The translations under genes and the position numbers were made by a program. A DNA stretch of 64,000 nt from CAVYXZ01 sp963772595. Its GTDB lineage: Bacteria > Chloroflexota > Anaerolineae > Aggregatilineales > Phototrophicaceae. The notes beneath the pieces are model-generated. The model saw only the letters and a program-made list of their open reading frames with translations, did no database searches and was not told the origin of the DNA. Below, piece after piece: positions 44,213-51,744 of this stretch (positions within the stretch are counted from its first letter, which is position 1; each line of letters opens with the position of its first letter). The stretch is from the NCBI GenBank assembly GCA_963772595.1, contig CAVYXZ010000004.1:5815-69814 (forward strand), written 5' to 3'.

Positions 44213-44818
44213 ATGATGCAAGAACAGCCCCGGATTGTCGGGCGTATTCTGCGGGCCAGCACGGTCGGCTTTGACTGCGGCACGCACAGCACCTCGATTG
44301 ATGGACATCACGATTTCGGCGCGCTGGTCAAGGCGCAGGTCGCCAACAGCCCCGGCCTGATCGTCTTCGGCCTGATTTTCGCCGTCGAGATCGAAAGCGA
44401 TCAGCTTGTAACCGAGATGGTCATGGCCGATGGTGTGGACATCAACATTCTGCTGGATCACCGCGAGAACCGCATGATCCCGGTCTCGATCCGGGTGTTG
44501 AATGTGGGCTTCAGCGATAACGGCTACATCATCCACAGCCTGCCGCCCCGCCCGCCGATGAGCCTCTCTGACGTGCTGCCCTGTACGCCTGAGGAGGTGC
44601 GCGCTTTCAATCAGAAATGTGATTACTTCCGGCTGGTGCTGAACGCCCCGGAAGTGCCGTCGGACGACCTGCTGGCGGCAGCGCTGCGTTATGCCATGTG
44701 GACCTTCCCGGAGGAGGAGCGCTATGCTTTCATGGTGCGCTGCGGACGGCATCTCACGCGGCTGCTGTCGGGCGATCTCAAGCGCCTGTCTCATGTCCTG
44801 ACGCTTTTACGCCCGTAG
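44213..44818 (+). CDS. HAS-barrel-like protein of the HerA/NurA module
   Basis: A 201-residue protein lying 13 bases after nurA, with GGAGGA 6 bases ahead of ATG 44213. The first part reads RIVGRILRASTVGFDCGTH, DFGALVKAQVANSPGLIVFGLI, and then a second beta-rich stretch MIPVSIRVLNVGFSDNGYII. This fits the beta-barrel (HAS) that also forms the N-terminus of HerA ATPases. The C-terminal half is helical (FPEEERYAFMVRCGRHLTRLL). Such stand-alone HAS proteins accompany bacterial HerA-NurA pairs, and may help load them. Assigned by fold impression and context, not by a strict motif. Confidence 0.65.
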   Translation: MMQEQPRIVGRILRASTVGFDCGTHSTSIDGHHDFGALVKAQVANSPGLIVFGLIFAVEIESDQLVTEMVMADGVDINILLDHRENRMIPVSIRVLNVGFSDNGYIIHSLPPRPPMSLSDVLPCTPEEVRAFNQKCDYFRLVLNAPEVPSDDLLAAALRYAMWTFPEEERYAFMVRCGRHLTRLLSGDLKRLSHVLTLLRP

Positions 44819-44837
44819 GGACATAAGGCAATAGATA

Positions 44838-44873
44838 CAACGCAAAGCCGCGAAGAAAATCAAGATCAAAAGA
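44838..44873 (-). repeat. Dispersed intergenic repeat, copy B (diverged)
   Basis: On the minus strand it contains TTTTCTTCGCGGCTTTGCG, preceded by TTGATCTTGA. It is a diverged copy of the GCGTCTTTGCG family, located between the HAS-barrel and YCII genes. Confidence 0.5.
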
Positions 44874-44962
44874 TTGGACCCAGAGAATGCAGGATATCGC
44901 GCAGAGATCATTATCAAAGCATTGTAGGGACATGACTCGCCGTATTCAGGGAGGGTAAGCTG

Positions 44963-45280
44963 ATGCAAACCTGGCTGTATCGCATCCAACCGGTGCGCCC
45001 GCAGATGCTATCCGAAGGCGCGACACCGGAGGAAGACGCGATCACGACGCAGCACTTCAATTACCTGAAGGGTCTGATGGATTCCGGCGTGCTCATTCTG
45101 GCCGGGCGGACGCAGACCACCGATTACAGCAGCTTCGGTATCATCGTCTTCAAAGCGGAAGACGAAGCCGCCGCCTGGGCCATCATCCACAAGGATCCGG
45201 CAGTCCAGGCCCGGCAGTTCCGTGCAGAATTGTTCCCCTACCGCATCGCCCTGCTGGATGCGGCCAACGCAGAAGACTAG
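44963..45280 (+). CDS. YCII-domain protein
   Basis: A 105-residue ferredoxin-like protein of the YCII family: WLYRIQPVRPQMLSEGATPE, TQHFNYLKGLMDSGVLILAG, then GIIVFKAEDEAAAWAIIHKDPAVQA, and REL-FPYRIAL-like end. Conserved features are the His/Asp pair (QHFNYLK, HKDPAV) proposed as active residues. GGGAGGG lies 9 bases before ATG 44963. Its function is unknown. It precedes a DinB-type gene; such small domains are often found together in Chloroflexota. Confidence 0.85.
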   Translation: MQTWLYRIQPVRPQMLSEGATPEEDAITTQHFNYLKGLMDSGVLILAGRTQTTDYSSFGIIVFKAEDEAAAWAIIHKDPAVQARQFRAELFPYRIALLDAANAED

Positions 45281-45323
45281 ACTTTATGGATACAGCACAC
45301 CATAACCATGACATGGAGCAGCG

Positions 45324-45785
45324 ATGGCAGACTCCGACTTAATTGAAATGTGGCGGGTATCGGCGCGGATCACGCGCTATGTGCTGGATGACATCCCGGA
45401 GGCGCATCTGGCCGATCAACTTGAGGCGCGGGCCTGGACGGTGGGGCGGCATCTCGCCCATGTCCACAATAACCGCCGTGATTGGTTAAGCGGCACTAAG
45501 GACTTGCAGGCGCAGGTCGCTGAGGTCGCCAACGAGCAGACTGGCGACAAGGCGCTGCTGCAAAGCGCGCTGGATAGCTCCGCCGAGGTCATGGCGCAGA
45601 TGCTGGCCCGTGCGATTGAGACTGGCAAGGTTTCCGGGTTTAAGCGCCCGCCAGCGATCTTTACCGGCTACCTCATCTCGCACGAGGCCTACCACGTCAG
45701 CGAGATCAGCGTGATTCTGGCGCAGAACGGTCACCGGCTGCCCAATGAGATCGCCTGGGGCATCTGGGAATGGGACAAACGCTGA
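45324..45785 (+). CDS. DinB-family protein
   Basis: A 153-residue DinB-superfamily bundle. The metal-ligand His residues are visible in TVGRHLAHVHNNRRDW and ISHEAYHVSEISVILAQNGH, followed by LPNEIAWGIWEWDKR, which is a typical end for one subgroup. GGAG precedes ATG 45324. The TGA overlaps the next gene's ATG (TGATG at 45783-45787), so it is coupled to the small gene and the HNH gene. Function unknown. Confidence 0.85.
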   Translation: MADSDLIEMWRVSARITRYVLDDIPEAHLADQLEARAWTVGRHLAHVHNNRRDWLSGTKDLQAQVAEVANEQTGDKALLQSALDSSAEVMAQMLARAIETGKVSGFKRPPAIFTGYLISHEAYHVSEISVILAQNGHRLPNEIAWGIWEWDKR

Positions 45786-46009
45786 TGGGCGAGATCGATA
45801 AGCACAATCGATTTGACAACACAGTCTTTGAATACAAGGCGGCCAAAGATGGTCGGGTGATGATCTCCTGGCATCGCAAGCATGTCACGACCCTCAAGGC
45901 TGAGAAGGCGCGTAAGTTTCTGGTGCAGGTCGATGGACTGGACGAGCGAGAGGTGCAGTTGGTCATGGCAAAAGTCACCGGCAATTTCAAGCGAGGCAAC
46001 GAGCGTTGA
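45785..46009 (+). CDS. Small basic protein of unknown function, coupled to an HNH gene
   Basis: A 74-residue protein. It reads NRFDNTVFEYKAAKDGRVMI, WHRKHVTTLKAEKARKFLVQ and VDGLDEREVQLVMAKVTGNF: a short beta-hairpin-like part followed by two helices, with a basic end (KRGNER). I do not recognise a family. It overlaps both neighbours: ATG in the DinB stop, and its TGA (46007-46009) with the TTG of the HNH gene. This suggests a role together with the nuclease, such as inhibitor or DNA-binding partner, but that is inference only. Confidence 0.65.
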   Translation: MGEIDKHNRFDNTVFEYKAAKDGRVMISWHRKHVTTLKAEKARKFLVQVDGLDEREVQLVMAKVTGNFKRGNER

Positions 46010-46948
46010 GTACAGCCAGCGACTATCCGCCGGAGTGGCACAGCGGCGCAATTCAGGCGCGCATCCGCGAGCTTGCGGGCTACCACTGTGAGATCTGCGG
46101 CATGGCTTTCAAGCCCGGCAGCAATGAGGCTGAAACGGCGCGCGATTTCGAGCGGGCGGCCCATCGTCGGCCATGTGCATCATCTGGACCACACCCCGGC
46201 CAACTGCGCCGACGAGAACCTGATCTTCCTGTGCCAGACCTGTCACATTCGACTGCATGGTCAGGGCTGGACCCCTGGCGGCGAGATGCCGATGGCCTGG
46301 GGCAACGAAGCGCCGCCCTGGGTGCTGCGCCGCAATCTGCCCACCAAACCGAACCCGATGGTCGCCTCGCTGCAAGACTCGGCCCGCTACGCCACACGCA
46401 AAGAGGACCGGGCACAGTTCCTGGTCGGCCTGATCGAGAGCCAGGGCTGGATCACCGGCGCGGTCGATCCACTGGCCGAGATGCGCGCGCTGCTCAACGC
46501 CGTGTTGATCGAGTATGAGGATCTGCTCGACCAGCGCGAACGGGCGGCACGCGACCCGCTGCTGGCCGAGGCCGCGCAATGGGCCGCTGACCGGGACTTT
46601 GTCGGCTATGGGGAAGCAATCGCCTGTGCTGGCCTGGACCGCTATGAGTTCGCGGCGGCGCTCCAGCAGGGATTGATCGCATCGGAAGCCTGCCCTGTTG
46701 TCGGGGACTTCATCCCGCCTTATTTTGATCCGGTTCGACTGCGCCTGGATGAGGCCGCGCGGCAGGCACTGCGGAAGACGGTCTTGCTGACGCGCCAGCA
46801 GGCGGCGGACTGTCTGGGCGTGCCGGTGGCCGTCTTCGAGAGCCGGCGGCGCGAGGCGGGGATTCGCCATGCCGGGCACGAGGTGCAGCCGGACGGGCGA
46901 CCAGAGCGCGTGTATCGCAAAGTGGACGTCGAGAAGCTGCGACGGTAG
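46006..46948 (+). CDS. HNH endonuclease with C-terminal helix-turn-helix (frame broken)
   Basis: The N-terminus (TTG 46006; IQARIRELAGYHCEICGMAF) is in frame 1 and has the first zinc pair CEIC. The HNH core (RPIVGHVHHLDHTPANCADE, NLIFLCQTCHIRLHG) is in frame 2. Removal of one G from GGG at 46154-46156 gives DFERRPIVGHVHHLD. A His-His-Asn pattern and the CQTCH pair complete the zinc-bound HNH fold. The rest (about 200 residues) is helical, ending in a MerR/excisionase-like motif: RQQAADCLGVPVAVFESRRR, VQPDGRPERVYRKVDVEKLR. The repaired length is about 313. The break may be real decay or a sequencing error. Confidence 0.8.
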
Positions 46949-47371
46949 GGCAGAAGGACAAGAGCAAGTGAAAAGGTCAAAAGCAAAGTCAAAAGATTCA
47001 ACGCAAAGACGCAGAGGAAAAACAAAGACAAGATGGACAATCCACTTGAGATGCCAATACCTGATGACCCTGTTCAGAGAGATCGACGACCTTGCCCGTG
47101 ATATTGCATATGGCGCAGTTCATGCAAAATGTGGTTCACAATCTAAATTACAAGTCGACAACTGGAGAAAGTTGGGAGGCGAGTTCTATGAGTTCTGCAC
47201 TCAATGAGCACCTGAAGCTTAAATGGGCCTATTTCCATAACTGGATCATTCAGTTCCGATTGCTTGTTTCATTTGGCTATTTAGCCAGCTATTGACAACC
47301 AGCATAGTCCAATAAGTTCGGCAACGTTTTACTATGTAACGCCCAAAGCGTTTGCACTTCTGGACAACCAT
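46949..47371 (+). other. Intergenic region with repeat copy C and possible decayed coding sequence
   Basis: This 423-base stretch has no convincing intact gene. Near its start is a copy of the dispersed repeat (46965-47027, minus). From 47033 an ATG opens a 22-codon frame ending at 47101; another frame at 47063-47207 gives 47 codons (MTLFREIDDLARDIAYGAVH). Just before the TIR gene, in its frame, 47285-47371 reads ...YYVTPKAFALLD. These pieces look like the remains of an N-terminal domain of the TIR protein broken by indels. Confidence 0.4.
46965..47027 (-). repeat. Dispersed intergenic repeat, copy C
   Basis: On the minus strand it reads TTTCCTCTGCGTCTTTGCG, TTGAATCTTTTGACTTTGC and further TTTGACCTT-like units. 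It is in inverse orientation to copies D and E. Confidence 0.75.
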
Positions 47372-47845
47372 GTGTCCCCACCAGCGCTATTTATTTCCTA
47401 CAAACGCAGTGAAAGCAGTGCGTTGGGGTTATTGGTCGAAGCACGGCTTAAGTTGGCTGATTCCAACATCAACGTCTTTATCGACAAGGAACTTGAACCC
47501 GGCGATAAGTGGCATGGCAGGCTCGAAAAAGAGGTGCGGCAGCGGCCTTTTTTTGTGTGTTTGCTTGGTCCCACTTCGCTGGGATCACCCTATGTTCGCA
47601 ATGAAATACGGTGGGCACTCGATGAAGCTGAGAAAAGCGACACTCTGATTATTCCGATTTGTCATAATAACTACCTGTTTGATGCTGAGCTTCATCCAGA
47701 CTTAACGAACGATGCCGAAGAGATTGATGCATTGGTAGCACAGTTAGCAGTCAACAACGCCATCGTCGTAAATCCTGAGAATGCAGAAGAGTATGAACTC
47801 GCCATGTTAAAATTGCTCAACAGATTGGGCTACTCCAATATATGA
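47372..47845 (+). CDS. TIR-domain protein
   Basis: A 157-residue TIR domain with little else. Strand A is PALFISYKRSESSALGLLVE, then INVFIDKELEPGDKWHGRLE (the BB loop), RPFFVCLLGPTSLGSPYVRNEI, and WALDEAEKSDTLIIPICH. Many bacterial TIRs hydrolyse NAD+ or make cyclic ADP-ribose variants in antiphage defence; the catalytic Glu cannot be assigned with certainty here (E of VRNEI is a candidate). GTG 47372 has a TGGA 7 bases upstream. A truncated N-terminal domain may precede it. The gene is visibly AT-richer than HerA and lies between repeat copies C and D. Confidence 0.85.
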   Translation: MSPPALFISYKRSESSALGLLVEARLKLADSNINVFIDKELEPGDKWHGRLEKEVRQRPFFVCLLGPTSLGSPYVRNEIRWALDEAEKSDTLIIPICHNNYLFDAELHPDLTNDAEEIDALVAQLAVNNAIVVNPENAEEYELAMLKLLNRLGYSNI

Positions 47846-47915
47846 TTTTCTTTTGCCCTTCTTCGCGTCTTTGCGCCTTTGCGTTAAATCCCTTGACTTT
47901 ATCTTTTGACCTTCA
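47843..47915 (+). repeat. Dispersed intergenic repeat, copy D
   Basis: CTTCGCGTCTTTGCGCCTTT followed by GCGTTAAATCCCTTGACTTT and TTTTGACCTT. It begins at the stop of the TIR gene and ends 20 bases before the GxxExxY gene. Confidence 0.85.
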
Positions 47916-47935
47916 CTTAGCAGGCGACAACCGGA

Positions 47936-48316
47936 ATGGACGAAAACGAACTCAGCTACCAGATCATCGCCGCAGCCATCGAAGTGCATCGCACACTTGG
48001 TGGGCCGGGGCTGCTGGAAAGCGTCTACGAAGAAGCGCTCTGCTGGGAGTTGGAGCAGCGCGGCATGGAGATTGAACGGCAGAAGCTGGTCCCCATCACC
48101 TATAAAGGCAACGCATTGGCGACGCCGCTCAAACTAGACTTGCTGGTGGACAAGGCCATTATTGTAGAATGTAAGGCAGTGAGCGAATACAATCCGATTT
48201 ACGAAGCGCAGGCTCTGACCTACCTGCGTCTGACCGGTCTCAAGTTGGGCCTGGTCATCAATTTTGGCACAAGAACGATTAAACAGGGAATCAAACGTGT
48301 CGTCCATAACCTTTAA
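47936..48316 (+). CDS. GxxExxY-family protein (PD-(D/E)XK-like fold)
   Basis: A 126-residue protein with the family name motif: GGPGLLESVYEEALCWELEQ (G-x-x-E-x-x-Y). It also has LKLDLLVDKAIIVECKAVSE, which is the D...ExK core of the PD-(D/E)XK nuclease fold, and QALTYLRLTGLKLGLVINFG. The family is widespread and its role is not established; the nuclease fold suggests DNA or RNA processing. It is flanked on both sides by copies of the same dispersed repeat (D before, E1/E2 after), and sits directly upstream of HerA. Confidence 0.9.
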   Translation: MDENELSYQIIAAAIEVHRTLGGPGLLESVYEEALCWELEQRGMEIERQKLVPITYKGNALATPLKLDLLVDKAIIVECKAVSEYNPIYEAQALTYLRLTGLKLGLVINFGTRTIKQGIKRVVHNL

Positions 48317-48370
48317 TCTTTTGACTTTCCCTCTGCGTCTTTGCGTCTCTGCGTTAGAGCATTTGACCTT
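48312..48370 (+). repeat. Dispersed intergenic repeat, copy E1
   Basis: CCCTCTGCGTCTTTGCGTCT followed by CTGCGTTAGAGCATTTGACC. It follows the GxxExxY gene and is in tandem with copy E2. Confidence 0.85.
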
Positions 48371-48455
48371 GATCTTCGCCTTTGACCTTATCCTCCCTCT
48401 GCGTCTTTGCGCCTTTGCGTTGAATCCCTTGACCTTATCTCTTGATTTTGATCTT
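48371..48455 (+). repeat. Dispersed intergenic repeat, copy E2
   Basis: CCCTCTGCGTCTTTGCGCCT, TTGCGTTGAATCCCTTGACC and TTATCTCTTGATTTTGATC. It ends 15 bases before the HerA start, so it lies in the HerA promoter region. Confidence 0.85.
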
Positions 48456-48470
48456 TAACGGAGCTTTGCC

Positions 48471-50150
48471 ATGACAAACGCACCGCAATCCGAAAACCTC
48501 GACGAATGGTTCCCGCGCGACCCGGCGGCCTTCCGCGATGACGTGGACCGCCTGGGTGTGGTGGTCGGCGGCTCGCTGAGCAAGGGACTGGTCGTCAAGC
48601 TGGATTCCACCGTGAGCATCGAAGACATGGCGGTGGGCCGCTACGTCGTCGTGCATGGACAGCATAAGCGCTTCTTCTGCATGATTAACGACATCACGCT
48701 CGACAACACCAACCCCAGTATCCAGAGCGATCCGCCCGACCTGACCGACCCCTTCCTGGCCGATGTCTACAGCGGGACCGTCGCCTACGGCACGATCCAC
48801 GTCGCGCCCATGCTCTCAATTGACCTGGACAACGCCCCCCGACCGATCAAGACCGTGCCCAGCCATTTCACGCAGGTCTTCAGCGCCAGCGTGGAGGATG
48901 TCAACGATGTCTTCGGCGAGGAAGACGCGACCCATTTCCACGTCGGCGCGCCGCTGGAACTGGAACACACGCAGATCAATCTCGACCTGCGACGGCTCTC
49001 GGAGCGTTCGGTGGGCGTCTTCGGCAAGAGCGGCACTGGCAAGAGCTTCCTGACCCGTGTGCTGCTGGCCGGATTCATCTCGCGCGACATCGGCGTGAGC
49101 CTGATCTTCGACATGCACAACGATTATGGCTGGCAGATCACCAGCGAGAACGGCCACAACGTCAAGGGTCTCAAGCAGTTGTTCGACAGCAAAGTCACTA
49201 TCCTGACGCTCGACGGCGAATCCTCGCGGCGGCGCAACGCCAAGTACGACTTCGAGGTCAAAATCGGCTACGACGAGATCGAACCCTCGGACCTGGAACA
49301 GCTTCGCGTCACAATGAACTTCTCCGATGCCATGATCGACGCCATCCACACGCTGAGCAAGCGCTGGGGACCCGGTTGGATCCGCCGTCTGCTCAAGGGC
49401 GATGCCGACGACATCGATGACCTGGAAGCCAATACGACCATCGCCAGCGGGACGCTCATCGCCGTCCAGCGCCGTATGGAACACTTCGAGCGCTGGGATT
49501 TCCTGACCGCCGAAACGCCGCCCGACAACGTGGCGCAGATCACCGACATCCTGGTCGAGCAGCGGCGCAGCGTCGTGCTGGAATTCGGGCGCTACGGCAA
49601 TTCGCTGGAAGCCTACATGCTGGTAGCGAACTATCTCACCCGGCGCATCCACGAAGCCTACGTGGCGAAGGTCGAGAAATCGCTGGGCGACGATGCGCTT
49701 AAGCCGCCGCAGCTGCTGATTACCATCGAGGAAGCGCACAAGTTCCTCGACCCCAAAATCGCCAACCAGACCACCTTCGGCATCATCGCCCGCGAGATGC
49801 GCAAGTACAATGTCACACTGCTGGTGGTCGATCAGCGGCCCAGCGGCATCGACGAAGAGGTCATGAGCCAGATCGGTACGCGCGTCACGGCCCTGCTGGA
49901 TAACGAGCGCGACATCGCCGCCGTCCTCAACGGTATCAGCGGTGCAGGCGGCCTGCGCGAGGTCCTGGCCCGGTTGGATACGCGCCAGCAGGCGATCATC
50001 ATGGGCCACGCGGTCCCCATGCCGGTGGTCATCAAGCCGCGCAGCTATGACGAAGACTTCTACGCCTCCTTCGAGAAGCTCTCGCCGGTCGATTCGGGCA
50101 AGGTGCGCAAGATGCTCGGTGGCGGCGACCAGGGGCGGCGGATGCGCTAA
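48471..50150 (+). CDS. herA: HerA-type DNA translocase ATPase with N-terminal HAS barrel
   Basis: A 559-residue hexameric ATPase of the HerA/FtsK family that pumps DNA to NurA. The N-terminal ~160 residues are the HAS barrel (RLGVVVGGSLSKGLVVKLDS, VGRYVVVHGQHKRFFCMIND). Walker A is GVFGKSGTGKSFLTRV (G185-S192), SLIFDMHNDYGW is the strand after it, and Walker B is LLITIEEAHKFLDP. The region REMRKYNVTLLVVDQRPSGI holds sensor and arginine-finger positions. GGAG precedes ATG 48471. It lies downstream of nurA and the HAS gene, with six accessory genes between. It is the third component of the module. Confidence 0.92.
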   Translation: MTNAPQSENLDEWFPRDPAAFRDDVDRLGVVVGGSLSKGLVVKLDSTVSIEDMAVGRYVVVHGQHKRFFCMINDITLDNTNPSIQSDPPDLTDPFLADVYSGTVAYGTIHVAPMLSIDLDNAPRPIKTVPSHFTQVFSASVEDVNDVFGEEDATHFHVGAPLELEHTQINLDLRRLSERSVGVFGKSGTGKSFLTRVLLAGFISRDIGVSLIFDMHNDYGWQITSENGHNVKGLKQLFDSKVTILTLDGESSRRRNAKYDFEVKIGYDEIEPSDLEQLRVTMNFSDAMIDAIHTLSKRWGPGWIRRLLKGDADDIDDLEANTTIASGTLIAVQRRMEHFERWDFLTAETPPDNVAQITDILVEQRRSVVLEFGRYGNSLEAYMLVANYLTRRIHEAYVAKVEKSLGDDALKPPQLLITIEEAHKFLDPKIANQTTFGIIAREMRKYNVTLLVVDQRPSGIDEEVMSQIGTRVTALLDNERDIAAVLNGISGAGGLREVLARLDTRQQAIIMGHAVPMPVVIKPRSYDEDFYASFEKLSPVDSGKVRKMLGGGDQGRRMR

Positions 50151-50255
50151 GCCGCCCTTTACAATCTTACGCATAATTTCACAGATTTTTCACAGCCTTG
50201 GGCCTTGATGAAGGCTTAAAATAGTATTGTTGGCTGGCGACTGAATGGTTGAATT

Positions 50256-50594
50256 ATGCAAACACACCTGGATCTTATTTGCGAACAACTGGATACCCTT
50301 GTCACCCTCTTGCAGCGCGAATCGCGGATGCTGCACGAGTGGGCCGGTACACACCTCAAAGACTGGCACCGCGATGATTACGACACCCTGACCCACGATG
50401 TCGAACAGCTCACCACTGAGTTCTCGGCCCTGGCCGATGGCGACCTGCATACCCGGCTTCATGACATCCGAGAGTTCGCCGCCGTTCTGCTTCACAACCA
50501 GAACCTGGAACCGGTCCAGCACAACCGGCTTCAGTTCATTTACCTGACCAGCGCCGACCTGCTGGACATTGTCGAAGAGATTGCAGTCAGGTAA
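50256..50594 (+). CDS. Small helical protein resembling a lone histidine-kinase dimerisation domain
   Basis: A 112-residue all-helical protein. The second half, DLHTRLHDIREFAAVLLHNQ ... LQFIYLTSADLLDIVEEIA, has the shape of an HisKA-like two-helix hairpin with His-Asp in the position of the H box. No ATPase domain follows. A related protein lies 100 bases downstream. It could be an inhibitor, phosphotransfer or scaffold protein of a two-component system. No ribosome site is evident ahead of ATG 50256. Function is inferred only from a loose resemblance. Confidence 0.5.
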   Translation: MQTHLDLICEQLDTLVTLLQRESRMLHEWAGTHLKDWHRDDYDTLTHDVEQLTTEFSALADGDLHTRLHDIREFAAVLLHNQNLEPVQHNRLQFIYLTSADLLDIVEEIAVR

Positions 50595-50696
50595 GCGCGG
50601 GACTAGGTCGAGCCGTAAAGTTTTGGAATTAAGCCCGAAATATCTGTAAAATATTACAAATAACGTAGACAAAGGAAGCGATTTCGGGCCGCACCC

Positions 50697-51059
50697 ATGC
50701 CGAAACGTCTATCATTACATTTGAATGAAATCTGCCAGTGTCTGGAGGAAATCAAACCAGAGATTGACGTCTCTGGCAGCGAGGAGCAGCGCCAACTTGT
50801 CAGTATGATGCAGCAGGCCGTCCTGCAAGCCCTGTCCGGGACCATGCGCGAGCCAGGCTGTAACGAACAGGTTGCCATCTGGCGACACGAAGCGATCCGC
50901 CCCGTGAACCTGTGTATCAACTCCGCTGAACTCTTGCTAACCGACGACGAGCAGCCCCTCAGCCCGCAGCTCTGCGTGCCGGTCCAGCGCATTTATGACA
51001 CGGCGCTCAAGCTCAACGATATCGTTCACGAGATCGCCGAAGCCTACTCCGCCGTTTAG
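50697..51059 (+). CDS. Small helical protein resembling an orphan HisKA dimerisation domain
   Basis: A 120-residue helical protein. The segment WRHEAIRPVNLCINSAELLL resembles the H box of histidine kinases (H-E-x-R-x-P-L), and QLCVPVQRIYDTALKLNDIV the second helix. There is no ATPase domain. It is paired with the similar 112-residue gene upstream, both downstream of HerA. Its 3' end overlaps the convergent methyltransferase gene by 4 bases. An Arg precedes the His where kinases often have Ser or Ala. Confidence 0.5.
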   Translation: MPKRLSLHLNEICQCLEEIKPEIDVSGSEEQRQLVSMMQQAVLQALSGTMREPGCNEQVAIWRHEAIRPVNLCINSAELLLTDDEQPLSPQLCVPVQRIYDTALKLNDIVHEIAEAYSAV

Positions 51060-51727
51060 CGCATCTGGCCGTAAACCATTAAGTGCCGTTCGCTGATCGT
51101 CTGCACGGTGAAATCCGGCAGCCCGGCAGCGACAAGCTGCGCCTCGACCTCCGCCGGGGTAAATGCCGCGCACAGTGAATTGTAGAAATCGGCCTTGAGC
51201 ACCTCCGGCTCGCTGCCCGAATAAGTCTCGACAATCTGGCGGGCCGCGTCTTGACTCGCAGGCCGGAACAGATCGACCACACAGACTCGTGTTCCAGCAC
51301 CGCCCCAGCGCTTGACCGTCGTCCACAGCGCCTGCGGATCGGCCAGTTGATATAGCAGACTGTTGCTGAGGATCACGTCATAGCGTTCGGCAGGCAGTGT
51401 TACACCGGGCACATAACCTTCAATCAGGGTCACACGCGAGCGAATCGCTTCATCCAGAGAGTCCAGGGCCAGGCGGGCATACTTCAGCATCGCGGAGGAT
51501 CCATCGACCCCGTGCAGAGTCGCCTGCGGGTAGCGCCGGGCAAAACGCAGCGTGATGTTGCCGGGGCCGCAGCCCAGATCCAGCACCAGGCCAGTGCCAT
51601 CGTAATCTGAGAAAACCGCAGCAAACTGGCGAATGAAATTCTCGTCGGCCACGTCAAAATCGGCCTGAGCATAAGCCCGCGCCTGTTCGTCGCCCATCCC
51701 TTCGCCCGGTTCAAGTACCCGTTCCAT
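51056..51727 (-). CDS. Class I SAM-dependent methyltransferase
   Basis: A 223-residue Rossmann-fold methyltransferase. Motif I is LVLDLGCGPGNITLRFARRY, motif post-I is LHGVDGSSAMLKYARLAL, then DVILSNSLLYQLADPQALWT and RVCVVDLFRP. The C-terminal LVAAGLPDFTVQTISERHLMVY is typical of the Methyltransf_11/25 group. ATG 51727 has AGGAG 12 bases upstream. It is on the minus strand, with the PPC-like gene 17 bases upstream. The acceptor is unknown. Confidence 0.88.
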   Translation of the reverse strand: MERVLEPGEGMGDEQARAYAQADFDVADENFIRQFAAVFSDYDGTGLVLDLGCGPGNITLRFARRYPQATLHGVDGSSAMLKYARLALDSLDEAIRSRVTLIEGYVPGVTLPAERYDVILSNSLLYQLADPQALWTTVKRWGGAGTRVCVVDLFRPASQDAARQIVETYSGSEPEVLKADFYNSLCAAFTPAEVEAQLVAAGLPDFTVQTISERHLMVYGQMR

Positions 51728-51744
51728 TGAGTTTATGCGCTCCT

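Noticed and set aside
42817..44292. A 491-codon open frame on the minus strand opposite nurA
   Set aside because: It mirrors nurA exactly and has no recognisable motif. NurA motifs on the plus strand are convincing.
47063..47207. A 47-codon frame (MTLFREIDDLARDIAYGAVH...) upstream of the TIR gene
   Set aside because: No ribosome site, and adjacent fragments in other frames suggest a decayed domain, not a separate small gene.
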